DNA of 64,000 nucleotides from VXYL01 sp965199915 (GCA_965199915.1 OZ241348.1:1178001-1242000), one strand, 5' to 3'. Positions 26,955 through 35,046 are shown, numbered from the stretch's first letter. Numbers and translations are program-made. The notes: generated by a model from the letters alone, not told the origin.

Positions 26955-28234
26955 GCGGTGTCGCCGGCCAGCGTCTTGATGGCGTCCGCGTTGACGAGTC
27001 GGCCGGCGTAGCGGGCGGACATGTTGAAGGCGATTTGATTTTGCGGGCCGTACACGTCGCCGTGGAACCTCCGGAGCATCGGGCCGAAGGACCCCGTGGC
27101 GTGGCGGACCTTCATGTTCGAGAAATCGCCGAAGGCCACCGGCTTTTTGTTGTCGAGGTTGTCATCCATGTCGTCGTTGATGACGAACGGGTGGCCGTAG
27201 ATCCGGTCGGGCGTGCTCTCCCTGGTCGACGGCAGCCAGAGCGGCCGGCCCTCGCTGTCCTCTTGCGTGATGAGATCCAGCATCGTGTCGTCGTTGAACA
27301 TCCAGGCGCCGCGGCCATTTCGGCGGTAGCGCCTGTTCACCTTGTGCCGCAGTTTCGCCAGATCCAGCGCTTTCACGCTGCCGGCGGTCGCCGTCAATCC
27401 GGACGCAGTGGCATCGGACAGGAAGCCGATGGCGTTGCCAGCGTCGGCGGCCTCCGCGCGCGTGAGCGTGAAATTGACGCCCCAGCCAATGCTGTAGAGC
27501 AGCTTGTCGTCGAACTCAGCCACGATGTCCTCCACCGCGGAGTCCATGAGGAACTCCTCGGAGATCGCGACGAGCGGCGTTTTGAACATGTCGAACGCGA
27601 GCGGGACTTGGGAGAAAGCCGGCGTTTCCTTCGGCGGCGCCACGCCTTCGGCGACGATGGCCGCGCGCCATTTGGCGTCGGTCCAGTCGATGACGGTGTG
27701 GTTGACCTGGCGGCCGGTCTCGCTGGCTTGGACGTCGGCCACTTCGAGCAGCCCCGAATGCTCGTGGATCTTGGCGGTCAGAACCTCCGCCACGAGCGTC
27801 GGCACGGCGTATCCGCCGTCCGCGCCGGTGCCGACGTTCACATCCGCTTGCGGGCGTCCCGGATCGGCCGTGAAAAGCGCGCGCTGATCGTCCGACAGCC
27901 CCGCGAGTCCGTGGCGCGCGAAATCGCGGAACGCCCCCATGTGCTCGGTGACGCTGTTCGCCGCCTCGTCCGCCGTCACACCCGTCCCTTCGCTCAAGCG
28001 GGCCGCCGCCGCGTCCATTGCGTCCATCGTGCGGTACCGCTCGGCCACGTCCTCCAGCGCCGCAATGGCGCTGTTGGCCGCGTCCCACTCGCGCTTGGCG
28101 GCGTCGTACTTGGCGCTGTGTTCGTCGGTCCATTCACCCTCGTAAGAGACGTTGCCGTCCTCGTCGCGGGGGAAAAGCGCCTCCATTTTCTTCGCTGCCG
28201 CGGCGCGCTTCTCGCGCCATTTCTGCAATGACAT
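26951..28234 (-). CDS. Phage major capsid protein (HK97 family), inverted segment
   Basis: 427 residues, alignable end to end with the capsid at 23304-24590 with scattered substitutions (LQKWREKRAAAAKKMEALFP; TGADGGYAVPTLVAEVL; FKTPLVAISEEFLMD). Delta domain and HK97 fold are both complete. It shows that the inverted segment comes from a different, related phage rather than a recent duplication. Start overlaps the protease stop (TAATG). Confidence 0.93.
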   Translation of the reverse strand: MSLQKWREKRAAAAKKMEALFPRDEDGNVSYEGEWTDEHSAKYDAAKREWDAANSAIAALEDVAERYRTMDAMDAAAARLSEGTGVTADEAANSVTEHMGAFRDFARHGLAGLSDDQRALFTADPGRPQADVNVGTGADGGYAVPTLVAEVLTAKIHEHSGLLEVADVQASETGRQVNHTVIDWTDAKWRAAIVAEGVAPPKETPAFSQVPLAFDMFKTPLVAISEEFLMDSAVEDIVAEFDDKLLYSIGWGVNFTLTRAEAADAGNAIGFLSDATASGLTATAGSVKALDLAKLRHKVNRRYRRNGRGAWMFNDDTMLDLITQEDSEGRPLWLPSTRESTPDRIYGHPFVINDDMDDNLDNKKPVAFGDFSNMKVRHATGSFGPMLRRFHGDVYGPQNQIAFNMSARYAGRLVNADAIKTLAGDTA

Positions 28235-28940
28235 TAGTTTCCTCTTGAAACGTGCGTCGCGTGGTCTGTGAACGCCCGCCGGATAGCGAACGCGTTCTTG
28301 TTTTGTTTAGCACCGGCGGATATTGCGTCGATCAACCCGTGCGCCAGCGCTTCTTTCGGCGTCAACAACTGCTCCTCCTCCATCAGCGCGGCGAACTCGG
28401 CGGCGGTCAAGTTGCCGATGGCCGCGTAATCCTCTGCGATCTCCTGGTCTGTCTTCTCCAAATCGTCCGCTTCGGTGCGCAGCCGCCGTTTGTTGCCGAT
28501 CGCGAAAACCCAGGCCTCGTGGATGAGAATGCGGCTGCCTCGGGCGGCGACCCGCCGATCGCATGCGCAGGCGAGCACCGTCGCGGCGCTGGCAGCCAGG
28601 CCGTCGACGTGGAACACGGTCTCGGCGTCGCGTTCCCTGATTTGGCGGTTGATCCCGCGCGTGGTCAGCACATCGCCGCCGGGCTGTCGACGAAAATGTC
28701 CGTGGGCATGTCGTGCCGGTCGCGCCACGCCGCGGCGAAATCCGAGCCGTCGGCGCACCCGTAGAACGGACCGATCGGGCAGTGGAGATGCAGCCGGAGT
28801 CGGCCGTCGCGGATTTCGGGCGCGAGCGGCGAGCCGTCCTCCGCGACCGGGCGCCGGTCCGCCCAATCGTCCACGGCGCGGCGCGCCTGTTCGGTGCCGA
28901 GCGCCGCGCGCAAGGCGGCGGTGAGATTGTTGTGCTTCAT
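28234..28940 (-). pseudogene. Phage ClpP-like head protease with a frameshift (inverted segment)
   Basis: The ATG at 28940 overlaps the portal stop. The N-terminal part (HNNLTAALRAALGTEQARRA to TDIFVDSP) and the C-terminal part (GGDVLTTRGINRQIRERDAE to HVSRGN) are in different frames. At about 28678 the run is CCCGGCGGC where the intact homologue has CCCGGGCGGC, so one G is missing. The AASAA nucleophile and HEAW histidine lie after the shift. Either a real inactivating mutation or a sequencing error. Confidence 0.8.
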
Positions 28941-30100
28941 GTTTTCTCCGAAACGCGCACGGTTTTGCCGTCGGGCTCCGGCGGCAACCCCTCGCGCTTC
29001 CGCGCCTCGTTCACGGTCATCCACGCTCCGCCGGCCGCCCACCGCAAGGCGCGGAAGCGTTCGCTTTCAACCGCGCGCGTGAGCGCGCCGGTGTCGTGGA
29101 AGCAGCGGAGCGAACCGTCTTTGGGCAGCAGCTTGCGCGTCACCTCGGCGCTGATGCGCGCGAGGATGGGCGCCACGGTGAAACGCAGGAAGGAGTGCGC
29201 GATCTCCGTGATGCCGGATCCAAAACTGGTGGTCTTTTGCTCCCGGTTGATCAAAAACGACGGAACGCGAAACGCACGGGCTATGTCGTCAATCGCAAAT
29301 TCCCGGCTTTCGAGCAGTTGCGTGTCTTCGGCGGACAGAGACAGCGGCACCAGCTGCGCCTCCTCGTCGAGCATCAGCGGGACGTTGCGGGCGCGGAACC
29401 CGCGGCCGTAGACCTGTCGGTACCCCTCGCGATATGTTTTTAGCTGCTCGGCGGTCCGACGCGACTTGAACACGATTGCCAGGCGCTGCAAGGCACCCCG
29501 CGCGAAGTGCTCGCTGGCGGCAGACTCCATCTGCGCTTGCAGATCAATGGACCGGGACGCGCCCCAGCGGACGACGGAACAAGCGCGAATACCGTTAAAA
29601 CCTTCGCCGGGCACGGCCAGCATGTCGTCCTGATCGACGACGATGCGCTGTCGGCCGGCGGGCGCAGTCCAGAGCACGTCAAAACGGAGGCGGCCCGCCG
29701 GGTCGAGCCGGGGCGTCACGCCGTCCGCACGGCACGCGCGGAGGCCGACCACCCGTCCGCGGCCGTCGCGGATGATCCGGGCGTAGCCCATCCCCTGTTT
29801 GCTGAGCAGCGTCGAGGCGACGATCCATGACCAGAAACAGGTGGCGCTGAAGAGGGGGTCCGGCTCGACGTTGAGCAGCCGCTCAAGACGCGGGTCGGCC
29901 GACTCGTCCGGCGAGCCAGCGTCGCTTCTCACGCGAATCGGCATCTGGCCGACGGCGCCCGCCAACAGCCCCACGCACGCGTAGACGATCGAGTGCTTGA
30001 GCGCGGACGCGCGGGCCTCCAGCGGCACGATGGAGCTGTCGTACCCCGAGCCCCAGTCCGGCACCGCCTGCTGCTGTTTTCGCCACCACATCATGGTCAT
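28937..30100 (-). CDS. Phage portal protein (inverted segment)
   Basis: 387 residues, homologous throughout to the portal at 21470-22597 (SIVYACVGLLAGAVGQMPIR; DDMLAVPGEGFNGIRACSVV; RVPSFLINREQKTTSFGSG). The N-terminus MTMMWWRKQQQ offers two ATG starts; the first is used. Complete and free of stops. Confidence 0.92.
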   Translation of the reverse strand: MTMMWWRKQQQAVPDWGSGYDSSIVPLEARASALKHSIVYACVGLLAGAVGQMPIRVRSDAGSPDESADPRLERLLNVEPDPLFSATCFWSWIVASTLLSKQGMGYARIIRDGRGRVVGLRACRADGVTPRLDPAGRLRFDVLWTAPAGRQRIVVDQDDMLAVPGEGFNGIRACSVVRWGASRSIDLQAQMESAASEHFARGALQRLAIVFKSRRTAEQLKTYREGYRQVYGRGFRARNVPLMLDEEAQLVPLSLSAEDTQLLESREFAIDDIARAFRVPSFLINREQKTTSFGSGITEIAHSFLRFTVAPILARISAEVTRKLLPKDGSLRCFHDTGALTRAVESERFRALRWAAGGAWMTVNEARKREGLPPEPDGKTVRVSEKT

Positions 30101-30124
30101 TTAGCCAACCCACCGCATCAAGGG

Positions 30125-30640
30125 TCATTCCAAGTCAAGGTCAATGAAGCGGCCGGGGGTCTCGGGCTCGCGCCACCCGAGGGCGACCGCCGCCGCGAGC
30201 AGCAGCGCGATCGGGGCATCGATGCGCGCGTCGGCACGCGACGGGGTCGGCGTGCTCGTGGATCCATTCAGGTGCAAGACTTCCGTGACGCTCGCCGTCA
30301 TCCATTCGACGGCCGGATTCGCGTCGTGCTCGAAGGCCCCGTCCTCGACCGCCGCGCGCCACGACCGCATTGGCCACGAGAGGTTGGCCGCCGTCGCCAA
30401 AACGTCCACGCACGGCAGGCCGAGCGGCTCCCACACCACGGACAGCGGACCGCTGGAGCGCGGGTCAAAGCAGACGGCGGCCAACCCCCCCTTGATCGAC
30501 ATCAGCCAGCTGGTGACGTCCTCGACGCGGATCCGCACGTCCCCTGATCGCACCACCGCGCCGGACTCCATCCAGGCGAGGTGCAACCCGGCCCAGTCCC
30601 GCAGATCGGTCTGGCGCCGCGCCACACGGCGGCGTCGACG
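30125..30640 (-). pseudogene. Phage terminase large subunit, 3' fragment (inverted segment)
   Basis: About 165 residues, matching the C-terminal nuclease part of the terminase at 20025-21467: GDVRIRVEDVTSWLM, AVCFDPRSSGPLSVVWEPLG, LSWPMRSWRAAVE and the tail PGRFIDLDLE. The region of the nuclease domain between TDL and the ESGA stretch appears shortened, and the ATPase part is absent. Upstream the sequence passes into unrelated small frames, so the gene was cut before insertion. Confidence 0.7.
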
Positions 30641-30794
30641 GCGCGGCTGGCGCGGTCGGCGAACCGCGCCAGCCAGCGGCCGGCGCGGCGCGTGTCCACG
30701 GTCGCGCGGATCATTCCCGGACGCGTTCGGTGTCGACCGCCGGCTCCTGACCGTCGGGGTCTTCGACGCGGGCCAATTGTTCGGCGGCGCGCAC
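30640..30794 (-). pseudogene. Two phage gene fragments at the distal end of the inverted segment
   Basis: Read on the minus strand: the last 27 codons of one ORF (30794-30711, ending PAVDTERVRE), whose stop overlaps an ATG at 30714 beginning MIRATVDTRRAGRWLARFAD; that second frame is soon replaced by terminase sequence. The overlap is typical of packed phage genes, so these are probably remains of real genes. No family recognised. Confidence 0.35.
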
Positions 30795-31044
30795 CCCCGC
30801 CGTGACGCTGGCCACCACCACGTTGCCGCTGCTGGGCACGGAGGCGAACCCCGTGTGGGTGAGCTACCACTACGATCCGCTGGCCAGCGCCAGCGCCAGC
30901 GACACAGCGGCGCTCGTCGGGCACTGCTGCACGCTGATCATGCGCGAGGAATTCGCGGCGCGGACGCAGGGCGGGTACACCCCGGCCAGCGCCGGGGGCC
31001 GCGCGGCCGATCTGCTGTCCACGCTGCGGCAGGTGCCGGTGTGA
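30795..31044 (+). pseudogene. Phage head-tail connector (gp6-like), 3' part
   Basis: Continuation of the connector cut at 24954. From CCCGCCGTGACG onward it matches the C-terminal half of the intact connector (VSYHYDPLASASASDTAALV; LIMREEFAARTQGGYTP; LLSTLRQVPV). A GTG at 30802 could start an 80-residue fragment. With the inverted segment removed, the two parts would make one uninterrupted frame. Confidence 0.82.
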
Positions 31045-31394
31045 AACAGCAGCAGCAGTTCGTGGCGCACCTGTTGGAGCCCAGCGGCGACGGCTACGCT
31101 CCCGTCGCTTGGTCGCCCGCGGCCGCGGCCGTGGCCGTCACCGACGACCGCGACGTGATCCGCGCCGACTACGAGGCCGACGTCGAGCTGCTGGACGCCG
31201 AATTGCCCCTCAGCGCTCTGACGGACCGCGTGAGAACGGGGTGGTTGGTCGCGTTCGGCGACGCGCCGAGCGGGATGGCCACCCCTCTCGACCAGTTGTC
31301 GCGCACCCTCCTCGAGGTGCGGAGCGTCGTGCGGCGGCGCGCCGACATCGCCCGCGGCACGCTGACCTTGACAACGCGGCTCCTAAAGCCATGA
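31041..31394 (+). CDS. Phage head closure protein
   Basis: 117 residues from a GTG overlapping the connector stop. Homologous to 26005-26340 (QFVAHLLEPSGDGYAPVAWS; IRADYEADVELLDAELPL; VVRRRADIARGTLTL). Assigned to head closure from order and size only. ATGA overlap with the next gene. Confidence 0.55.
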   Translation: MKQQQQFVAHLLEPSGDGYAPVAWSPAAAAVAVTDDRDVIRADYEADVELLDAELPLSALTDRVRTGWLVAFGDAPSGMATPLDQLSRTLLEVRSVVRRRADIARGTLTLTTRLLKP

Positions 31395-31921
31395 CGATGG
31401 AACGGATGCGACGTCTGGCGGCGCGCTGCGCCGCCGCCGAAGCCGCCGTCGGCAAGCTGGTGGACGAAATCGAAGCCCAGCGCGCGGAGGCGCTGCGCGC
31501 CGGCGCAAACGAACTGCGCCGCCGGCTGAAGGCGGCGAAGGCCGCGCGGGAAGAGTTGGCGCTCGACGTGGAGGCGCACCCGTCGGCGTTCGCGTCGCCG
31601 CGCACGGCGACGGCCCACGGCGTCAGGTTCGGCTTCCGCCGCCGGGCTTCGCGCGCGGTGCCGGGCGCGACCACGATCGATTTGATCAAGTCGGCTCTGC
31701 CGCAGCAGCAGGCGCTGCTGGTGCGGGTCAAGGAGTCGGTCAATCTCGGCGCGCTGAACGCGCTGAGCGACGCCGATCTGGCGTCCGTGGGGGCGACGCG
31801 GGCGCCCGCGCGCGACGCGGTGGTCGTCGAGTGCGGCGACGCCGAGCAGCGCGGCGAGCGATTGCTCGCGGCGGCTAGCGGCGGCCGCCGGGCCAGAGGC
31901 CCACGACCAAGCAGTAGATGA
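31391..31921 (+). CDS. Gam-like protein (putative host-nuclease inhibitor)
   Basis: 176 residues, the counterpart of 25484-26005: paired N-terminal helices (LVDEIEAQRAEALRAGANEL), then VRFGFRRRASRAVPGATTI and LVRVKESVNLGALNALSDADL. The ATG overlaps the head-closure stop. Retention of the same gene at the same place in both segments shows it is a fixed member of this phage type, not a recent cargo. Gam identity rests on pattern resemblance. Confidence 0.45.
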   Translation: MTMERMRRLAARCAAAEAAVGKLVDEIEAQRAEALRAGANELRRRLKAAKAAREELALDVEAHPSAFASPRTATAHGVRFGFRRRASRAVPGATTIDLIKSALPQQQALLVRVKESVNLGALNALSDADLASVGATRAPARDAVVVECGDAEQRGERLLAAASGGRRARGPRPSSR

Positions 31922-31946
31922 CTATGAGGAGCGCAATCGCTTCCAT
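31875..31946 (-). CDS. Tiny membrane peptide, antisense to the phage Gam-like gene
   Basis: 23 codons, MEAIALLIVIYCLVVGLWPG followed by GRR: one hydrophobic helix and a basic end. Antisense to the end of the Gam-like gene, exactly as for the peptide at 25468-25527. Expression is unproven; the shared position, start context (CGCCGCATGGA) and design in two diverged segments are the argument for it. Confidence 0.35.
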   Translation of the reverse strand: MEAIALLIVIYCLVVGLWPGGRR

Positions 31947-31974
31947 GCGGCGACTAAAGCAAGTGCGGAGAGCG

Positions 31975-32346
31975 ATGTCAACAATCCAAACAGCGCTCGT
32001 GGCGGCGGCCGCCGCCGCGTTCTCGGCGGATGCGCACGCCGTCGCGCCGCGCTTGGATCGGTCCGAGCGGGTGGCGCTGGGCGTGCGCGTCGACGAGGCG
32101 GGTCGTTTGGGTTCCCTGTCTCGCGCGCGGGCGGAGTTAAGCGTCGTCTGTCCGGCGCACGAGGAGACGCTCTTCGGCGAGACCCTCCGACGCGTCGCGG
32201 GGTGGCGGCCGCGCGAGGTGCTGTCGGGGGGCGTGGCGTGGCGGATCATCCGCTGGGAGCTCCGCTCGGTGGACCAGGCCCGCACCACGGACGCGCATCT
32301 CTTTGCGCGGGTGGTCTTCGACATCGTTCACGGAGAAACGCAATGA
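31975..32346 (+). CDS. Phage tail terminator/completion protein
   Basis: 123 residues. The start ATG at 31975 has GGAG at 5 bases. It corresponds to 25093-25452 (RLDRSERVALGVRVDEAG; LGSLSRARAELSVVCPAHE; the final strand RVVFDIVHGETQ). Placed directly before the tail tube, the usual site of the protein that terminates the tail tube. Confidence 0.6.
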   Translation: MSTIQTALVAAAAAAFSADAHAVAPRLDRSERVALGVRVDEAGRLGSLSRARAELSVVCPAHEETLFGETLRRVAGWRPREVLSGGVAWRIIRWELRSVDQARTTDAHLFARVVFDIVHGETQ

Positions 32347-32870
32347 GTGCAATGGATTACGCCGCAGGGCCAGATATCAGATGGTATTTGTCGTTGGCGA
32401 TCACCGCGATACCGAGCCCGCTCTCGATAGCCGCGCTGGTGGGCAACAACAAAATCATTGATGACCTCGACGACGACGACTCCGACAATTTGCTGCGGGA
32501 CGCGATCGGCGACACGACGCTTGGCATCGAGCCGGAGACGGTGAGTTGGCGACCCTACGGCCGCGCCCGCGGAAAGAAGAAAGCGGTCGGCGGGGAGATC
32601 CAGGATTTCACCTTGCAAAACGTCGTCTCGATGAAGGCCGCGTGGGCGCAAACGCTCGTCGGCGCCGAGCGCTCGACAAAATGCCTGGTGTGCGGCCTCG
32701 GCGTCACCAAGCAGGCCGCGTCGGGCGCCATCGCCGCCAACGACGAGGCGACCTTCTTTGTCATCGAAGGCGACGCGAACCCGCTCCCAGTCGCGTTTTC
32801 GAACACCGATTTGGTCAAGGCCACCCTCTCCATCGGCGTCCGCGACTACAAAGTCTTCCACGCGGCGTAA
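32343..32870 (+). CDS. Phage tail tube (major tail) protein
   Basis: 175 residues, intact version of the fragment at 25096-24955. N-terminus SAMDYAAGPDIRWYLSLAIT, an acidic turn DDLDDDDSDN, and beta strands such as QDFTLQNVVSMKAAWAQTLV and LVKATLSIGVRDYKVFHAA. Size and place between the terminator and the frameshifted tail chaperone identify it as the tail tube. ATG overlaps the preceding stop. Confidence 0.65.
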   Translation: MSAMDYAAGPDIRWYLSLAITAIPSPLSIAALVGNNKIIDDLDDDDSDNLLRDAIGDTTLGIEPETVSWRPYGRARGKKKAVGGEIQDFTLQNVVSMKAAWAQTLVGAERSTKCLVCGLGVTKQAASGAIAANDEATFFVIEGDANPLPVAFSNTDLVKATLSIGVRDYKVFHAA

Positions 32871-33229
32871 TGGACTTCCGGCTCAGCAACGAGGCACGGC
32901 CGACGTCCCTCCCCGACGTTTTCGTCCGCGACGTGCCGCTGGACGGGCGGCGGCGCATCGCCGAGGCGGCCGAGCGCGACGGCGACAAGTTCGAGCGCCT
33001 CGCCGAGTTGATCCTGCTCCTGTTCGAGGAGGCCGTCGTCGACGCCGACGGCCAGCGATACTCGAACGTCAAGACCGTCGAGGACGTGCGCGGAATGGGG
33101 ATGGACCGGCTCCTCGAGGTGCAGGACGCGGTCATGGAGGCGCTGGCGCCGGGAAAGCCCTCGGCGCCGACCGCACCTTCGCGGCGGAAGTCCACCTCCT
33201 CCTCCAAGGCCTCTCGCCACAGTCGATAG
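32870..33229 (+). CDS. Phage tail assembly chaperone, gpG-like (zero-frame product)
   Basis: 119 residues, helical (RRRIAEAAERDGDKFERLAE; LILLLFEEAVVDADGQRY; MDRLLEVQDAVMEALAPG). It begins at an ATG overlapping the tail-tube stop (TAATG). A GGGAAAG slippery heptamer in the correct phase at 33151-33157 leads into the -1 frame ORF that follows, the classical gpG/gpGT arrangement that assists tape-measure folding and tail-tube polymerisation. Confidence 0.75.
   Translation: MDFRLSNEARPTSLPDVFVRDVPLDGRRRIAEAAERDGDKFERLAELILLLFEEAVVDADGQRYSNVKTVEDVRGMGMDRLLEVQDAVMEALAPGKPSAPTAPSRRKSTSSSKASRHSR
33151..33157 (+). promoter_or_regulatory. Programmed -1 frameshift site GGGAAAG
   Basis: In the gpG frame the codons are CCG GGA AAG, so the heptamer reads G GGA AAG, the X XXY YYZ form identical to the lambda gpG-T site. 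Slippage by one base moves into an open -1 frame that runs to 33486. Confidence 0.78.
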
Positions 33230-33486
33230 CCGACATCCCGGCGCCGCACATGACCGCCATCGGCATCCTCTTGGAGCAAGGACTGGTCGGCCCCGCGCGC
33301 GACCATCTCTTCCACCACCACGAGACGACGCTGCTGCGCGCCATCGGCGCCGCATGGACGCGCCGTCCCCGCCAGCCGCCGCAGATGCGCGACCTGTTCC
33401 CGACGGCGTGGCGGTTGTGGTTCCACGACCACAACGACGACCGCGCCGCGCGCGCGAAGCGGCTCCTTGACGCGTTCGAGCGATGA
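33157..33486 (+). CDS. Tail assembly chaperone extension, gpT-like (-1 frame)
   Basis: 109 residues in the -1 frame after the slippery site (ALGADRTFAAEVHLLLQG; LLEQGLVGPARDHLFHHHET; AWRLWFHDHNDDRAARA). No proper start codon at its beginning, so it is expected only as the C-terminal part of a gpG-gpT fusion of about 205 residues. Its stop overlaps the next ATG (ATGA). Confidence 0.7.
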   Translation, partial: ALGADRTFAAEVHLLLQGLSPQSIADIPAPHMTAIGILLEQGLVGPARDHLFHHHETTLLRAIGAAWTRRPRQPPQMRDLFPTAWRLWFHDHNDDRAARAKRLLDAFER

Positions 33487-33698
33487 CCGGCCCGACCATC
33501 CCAATCACCGTCGTCGGGCGTATCGGCCCGGCCAGCCGCGCCCTCGCCAAGCTGCGCCGGACCACGCAGCGCTGGGGCGACGACATGCAGCGCCAACTCC
33601 GGACGGCGGCGCAGGCGACCGTCGCGGTGGGCGGATTCGCCCAAGCGCTCAAGGTGGCCGTCCGCCGCTTTGTAGCGGCGCGCGAAAAACGGCGGTGA
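33483..33698 (+). CDS. Small phage protein, possibly the beginning of a tape measure gene
   Basis: 71 residues, basic: PTIPITVVGRIGPASRALAK, then RRTTQRWGDDMQRQLRTAAQ and a Lys/Arg-rich end. Its ATG overlaps the gpT stop. The next gene in such phages is the tape measure, found here only on the opposite strand at 41059; this ORF might be a separate adaptor. No family recognised. Confidence 0.5.
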   Translation: MTGPTIPITVVGRIGPASRALAKLRRTTQRWGDDMQRQLRTAAQATVAVGGFAQALKVAVRRFVAAREKRR

Positions 33699-33738
33699 AT
33701 GTTCGGCGAAAAACGCTGCAGCAAAATCGCCCGGCGTA

Positions 33739-34579
33739 GGATCATTTTTCCGTCGTCGCCCCGGACGGGAGCGAGGTGGAGGCCACCCTCGGCACCCCGC
33801 GCCGCCTCCGCACCATCTACAACACCAACCTGCGCACCACGCGCGCGGCCGCCCGCTACCGCGCCCAGGCGGCAAACGCCGAAAGCCGCCCCTTCTGGAT
33901 GTACGACACCCGCGACGACGCCCGCACCCGCCCCTCGCACCGCGCCCTGGACGGCCGCGTGTTCCGCCACGACGACCCGCTCTGGCGCACCCACTACCCG
34001 CCCAACGGCTGGAACTGCCGCTGCCGCGTCCGCGCCCTCACCCCCGCCCAGACGCGCGCCCGCGGCCTCCACGTCGCCGACAGCGCCGGCATGCTGCACG
34101 ACGTGGAGCAGGTGGTCGGCGTCGACCGGCGCACCGGCGAGGAGATCCGCCGCCCCGCCAAGCGCCTCACCATCGAGGCCGGAACGCGCGTCGTCTCCCT
34201 CACCCCCGACCCGGGCTGGAACCACAACCCCGGCATGGGCAGGCCGCTGTTCGAGCTCGAGCCGTCCGCCATCGGCCCGGCGGTCGGCGACGCCGCGACG
34301 TGGCGCAACTACGGACTGCCGCCGGTCGCCGACACGCCGCCCGCCCTGCGCCTGCCCGCCCCGCCCGCGTTGCCGCGGCAGCCCGACGAGGCGCGGGCGC
34401 TGGACGCGCTGGCGTCCGCGCTCGGCGTCCGCGCCGGACGCCCGCCGCCGATCGTCCCGACGCCGGACGGCATGGGCGACGTCGCCATCCGCCGCGAGTA
34501 CCTGCGGCACATCGTGGCCGAGCGCGGCCAGGCGCGGGAGCGAACGCGCCGGCTGGGGTCTCCAAGCCTCCCCTGGTAG
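33739..34579 (+). pseudogene. Mu F-like minor head protein fragment
   Basis: About 280 open codons with no start at the beginning (closed upstream by TAG at 33736). It has the core signature of SPP1 gp7/Mu gpF minor head proteins: RPFWMYDTRDDARTRPSHRA, LDGRVFRHDDPLWRTHYPPN and GWNCRCRVRALTPAQTRARG. The preceding helical part and the C-terminus are cut. This gene type is not expected in this place in an HK97-like head module, so it comes from another phage. A GTG at 33776 gives the longest formal ORF. Confidence 0.75.
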
Positions 34580-35046
34580 GGGTGCGGTTCGGAGGTGGAC
34601 GGCAGGTACAGCGGGTGCGCCGGGCAGCCGAGCTTGGTTGTTCGCAACGCCGCCGCGGGGCGGATGATGTCCATGACCGCCACGTCCCGCTCCAGCCACA
34701 TGCCGTGATTGCCCCAGCCGGCGACGACGAGGCGCGCGCCCGGATCGCCCACCGCCCAGCGCAGCGCCGCGTCGGCGTGGCGGCCGATGGCGTCCGCGCC
34801 GTGCCCGCGCAGCAACGCCGGGCTGGTCGCCCGCATGGCGAACAGATTGACGACCGTGAGCACCCGAAAACCCCAGCGCATGCCGAAGCCCACGCAACGC
34901 CGAATCGTCGGATCGTCTCGCGTCGCGTCCGCGGTGGACGGGTTGAGCAGCACGAACACCAGACCCCCCTCCCCGTCGACGGCGAGCTCGCGGCGCAGCC
35001 AATAGCGGTATCGGCGGCCCCCCTCCACCGCCTCCATCGGGATCAC
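34309..35046 (-). CDS. DUF1643 family protein with chimeric C-terminus
   Basis: The first 157 or so residues are a typical DUF1643 protein: YRYWLRRELAV, LVFVLLNPSTADATRDDPTI, RRCVGFGMRWGFRVLTVVNL, LVVAGWGNHGMW and HPLYLPSTSEPHPY, where relatives end. The frame then runs on antisense to the Mu F-like fragment until 34309, an effect of the segment border near 34573. Function unknown; the family is common in phages and plasmids. GTG start overlaps the stop of the 32-codon ORF upstream. Confidence 0.7.
   Translation of the reverse strand: MIPMEAVEGGRRYRYWLRRELAVDGEGGLVFVLLNPSTADATRDDPTIRRCVGFGMRWGFRVLTVVNLFAMRATSPALLRGHGADAIGRHADAALRWAVGDPGARLVVAGWGNHGMWLERDVAVMDIIRPAAALRTTKLGCPAHPLYLPSTSEPHPYQGRLGDPSRRVRSRAWPRSATMCRRYSRRMATSPMPSGVGTIGGGRPARTPSADASASSARASSGCRGNAGGAGRRRAGGVSATGGSP

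Larger units (their letters stand above)
24955..30794 (-). mobile_element. Inverted 5.84-kb segment from a second related phage
   Basis: Carries, read on the minus strand, two gene fragments, the 3' end of a terminase gene, portal, frameshifted protease, capsid, connector, head-closure, Gam-like, tail-terminator and the first 47 codons of a tail-tube gene. It interrupts the connector gene of the outer phage; outer sequence resumes exactly where it left off. No inverted repeats, transposase or target duplication are visible at the borders. Confidence 0.75.
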
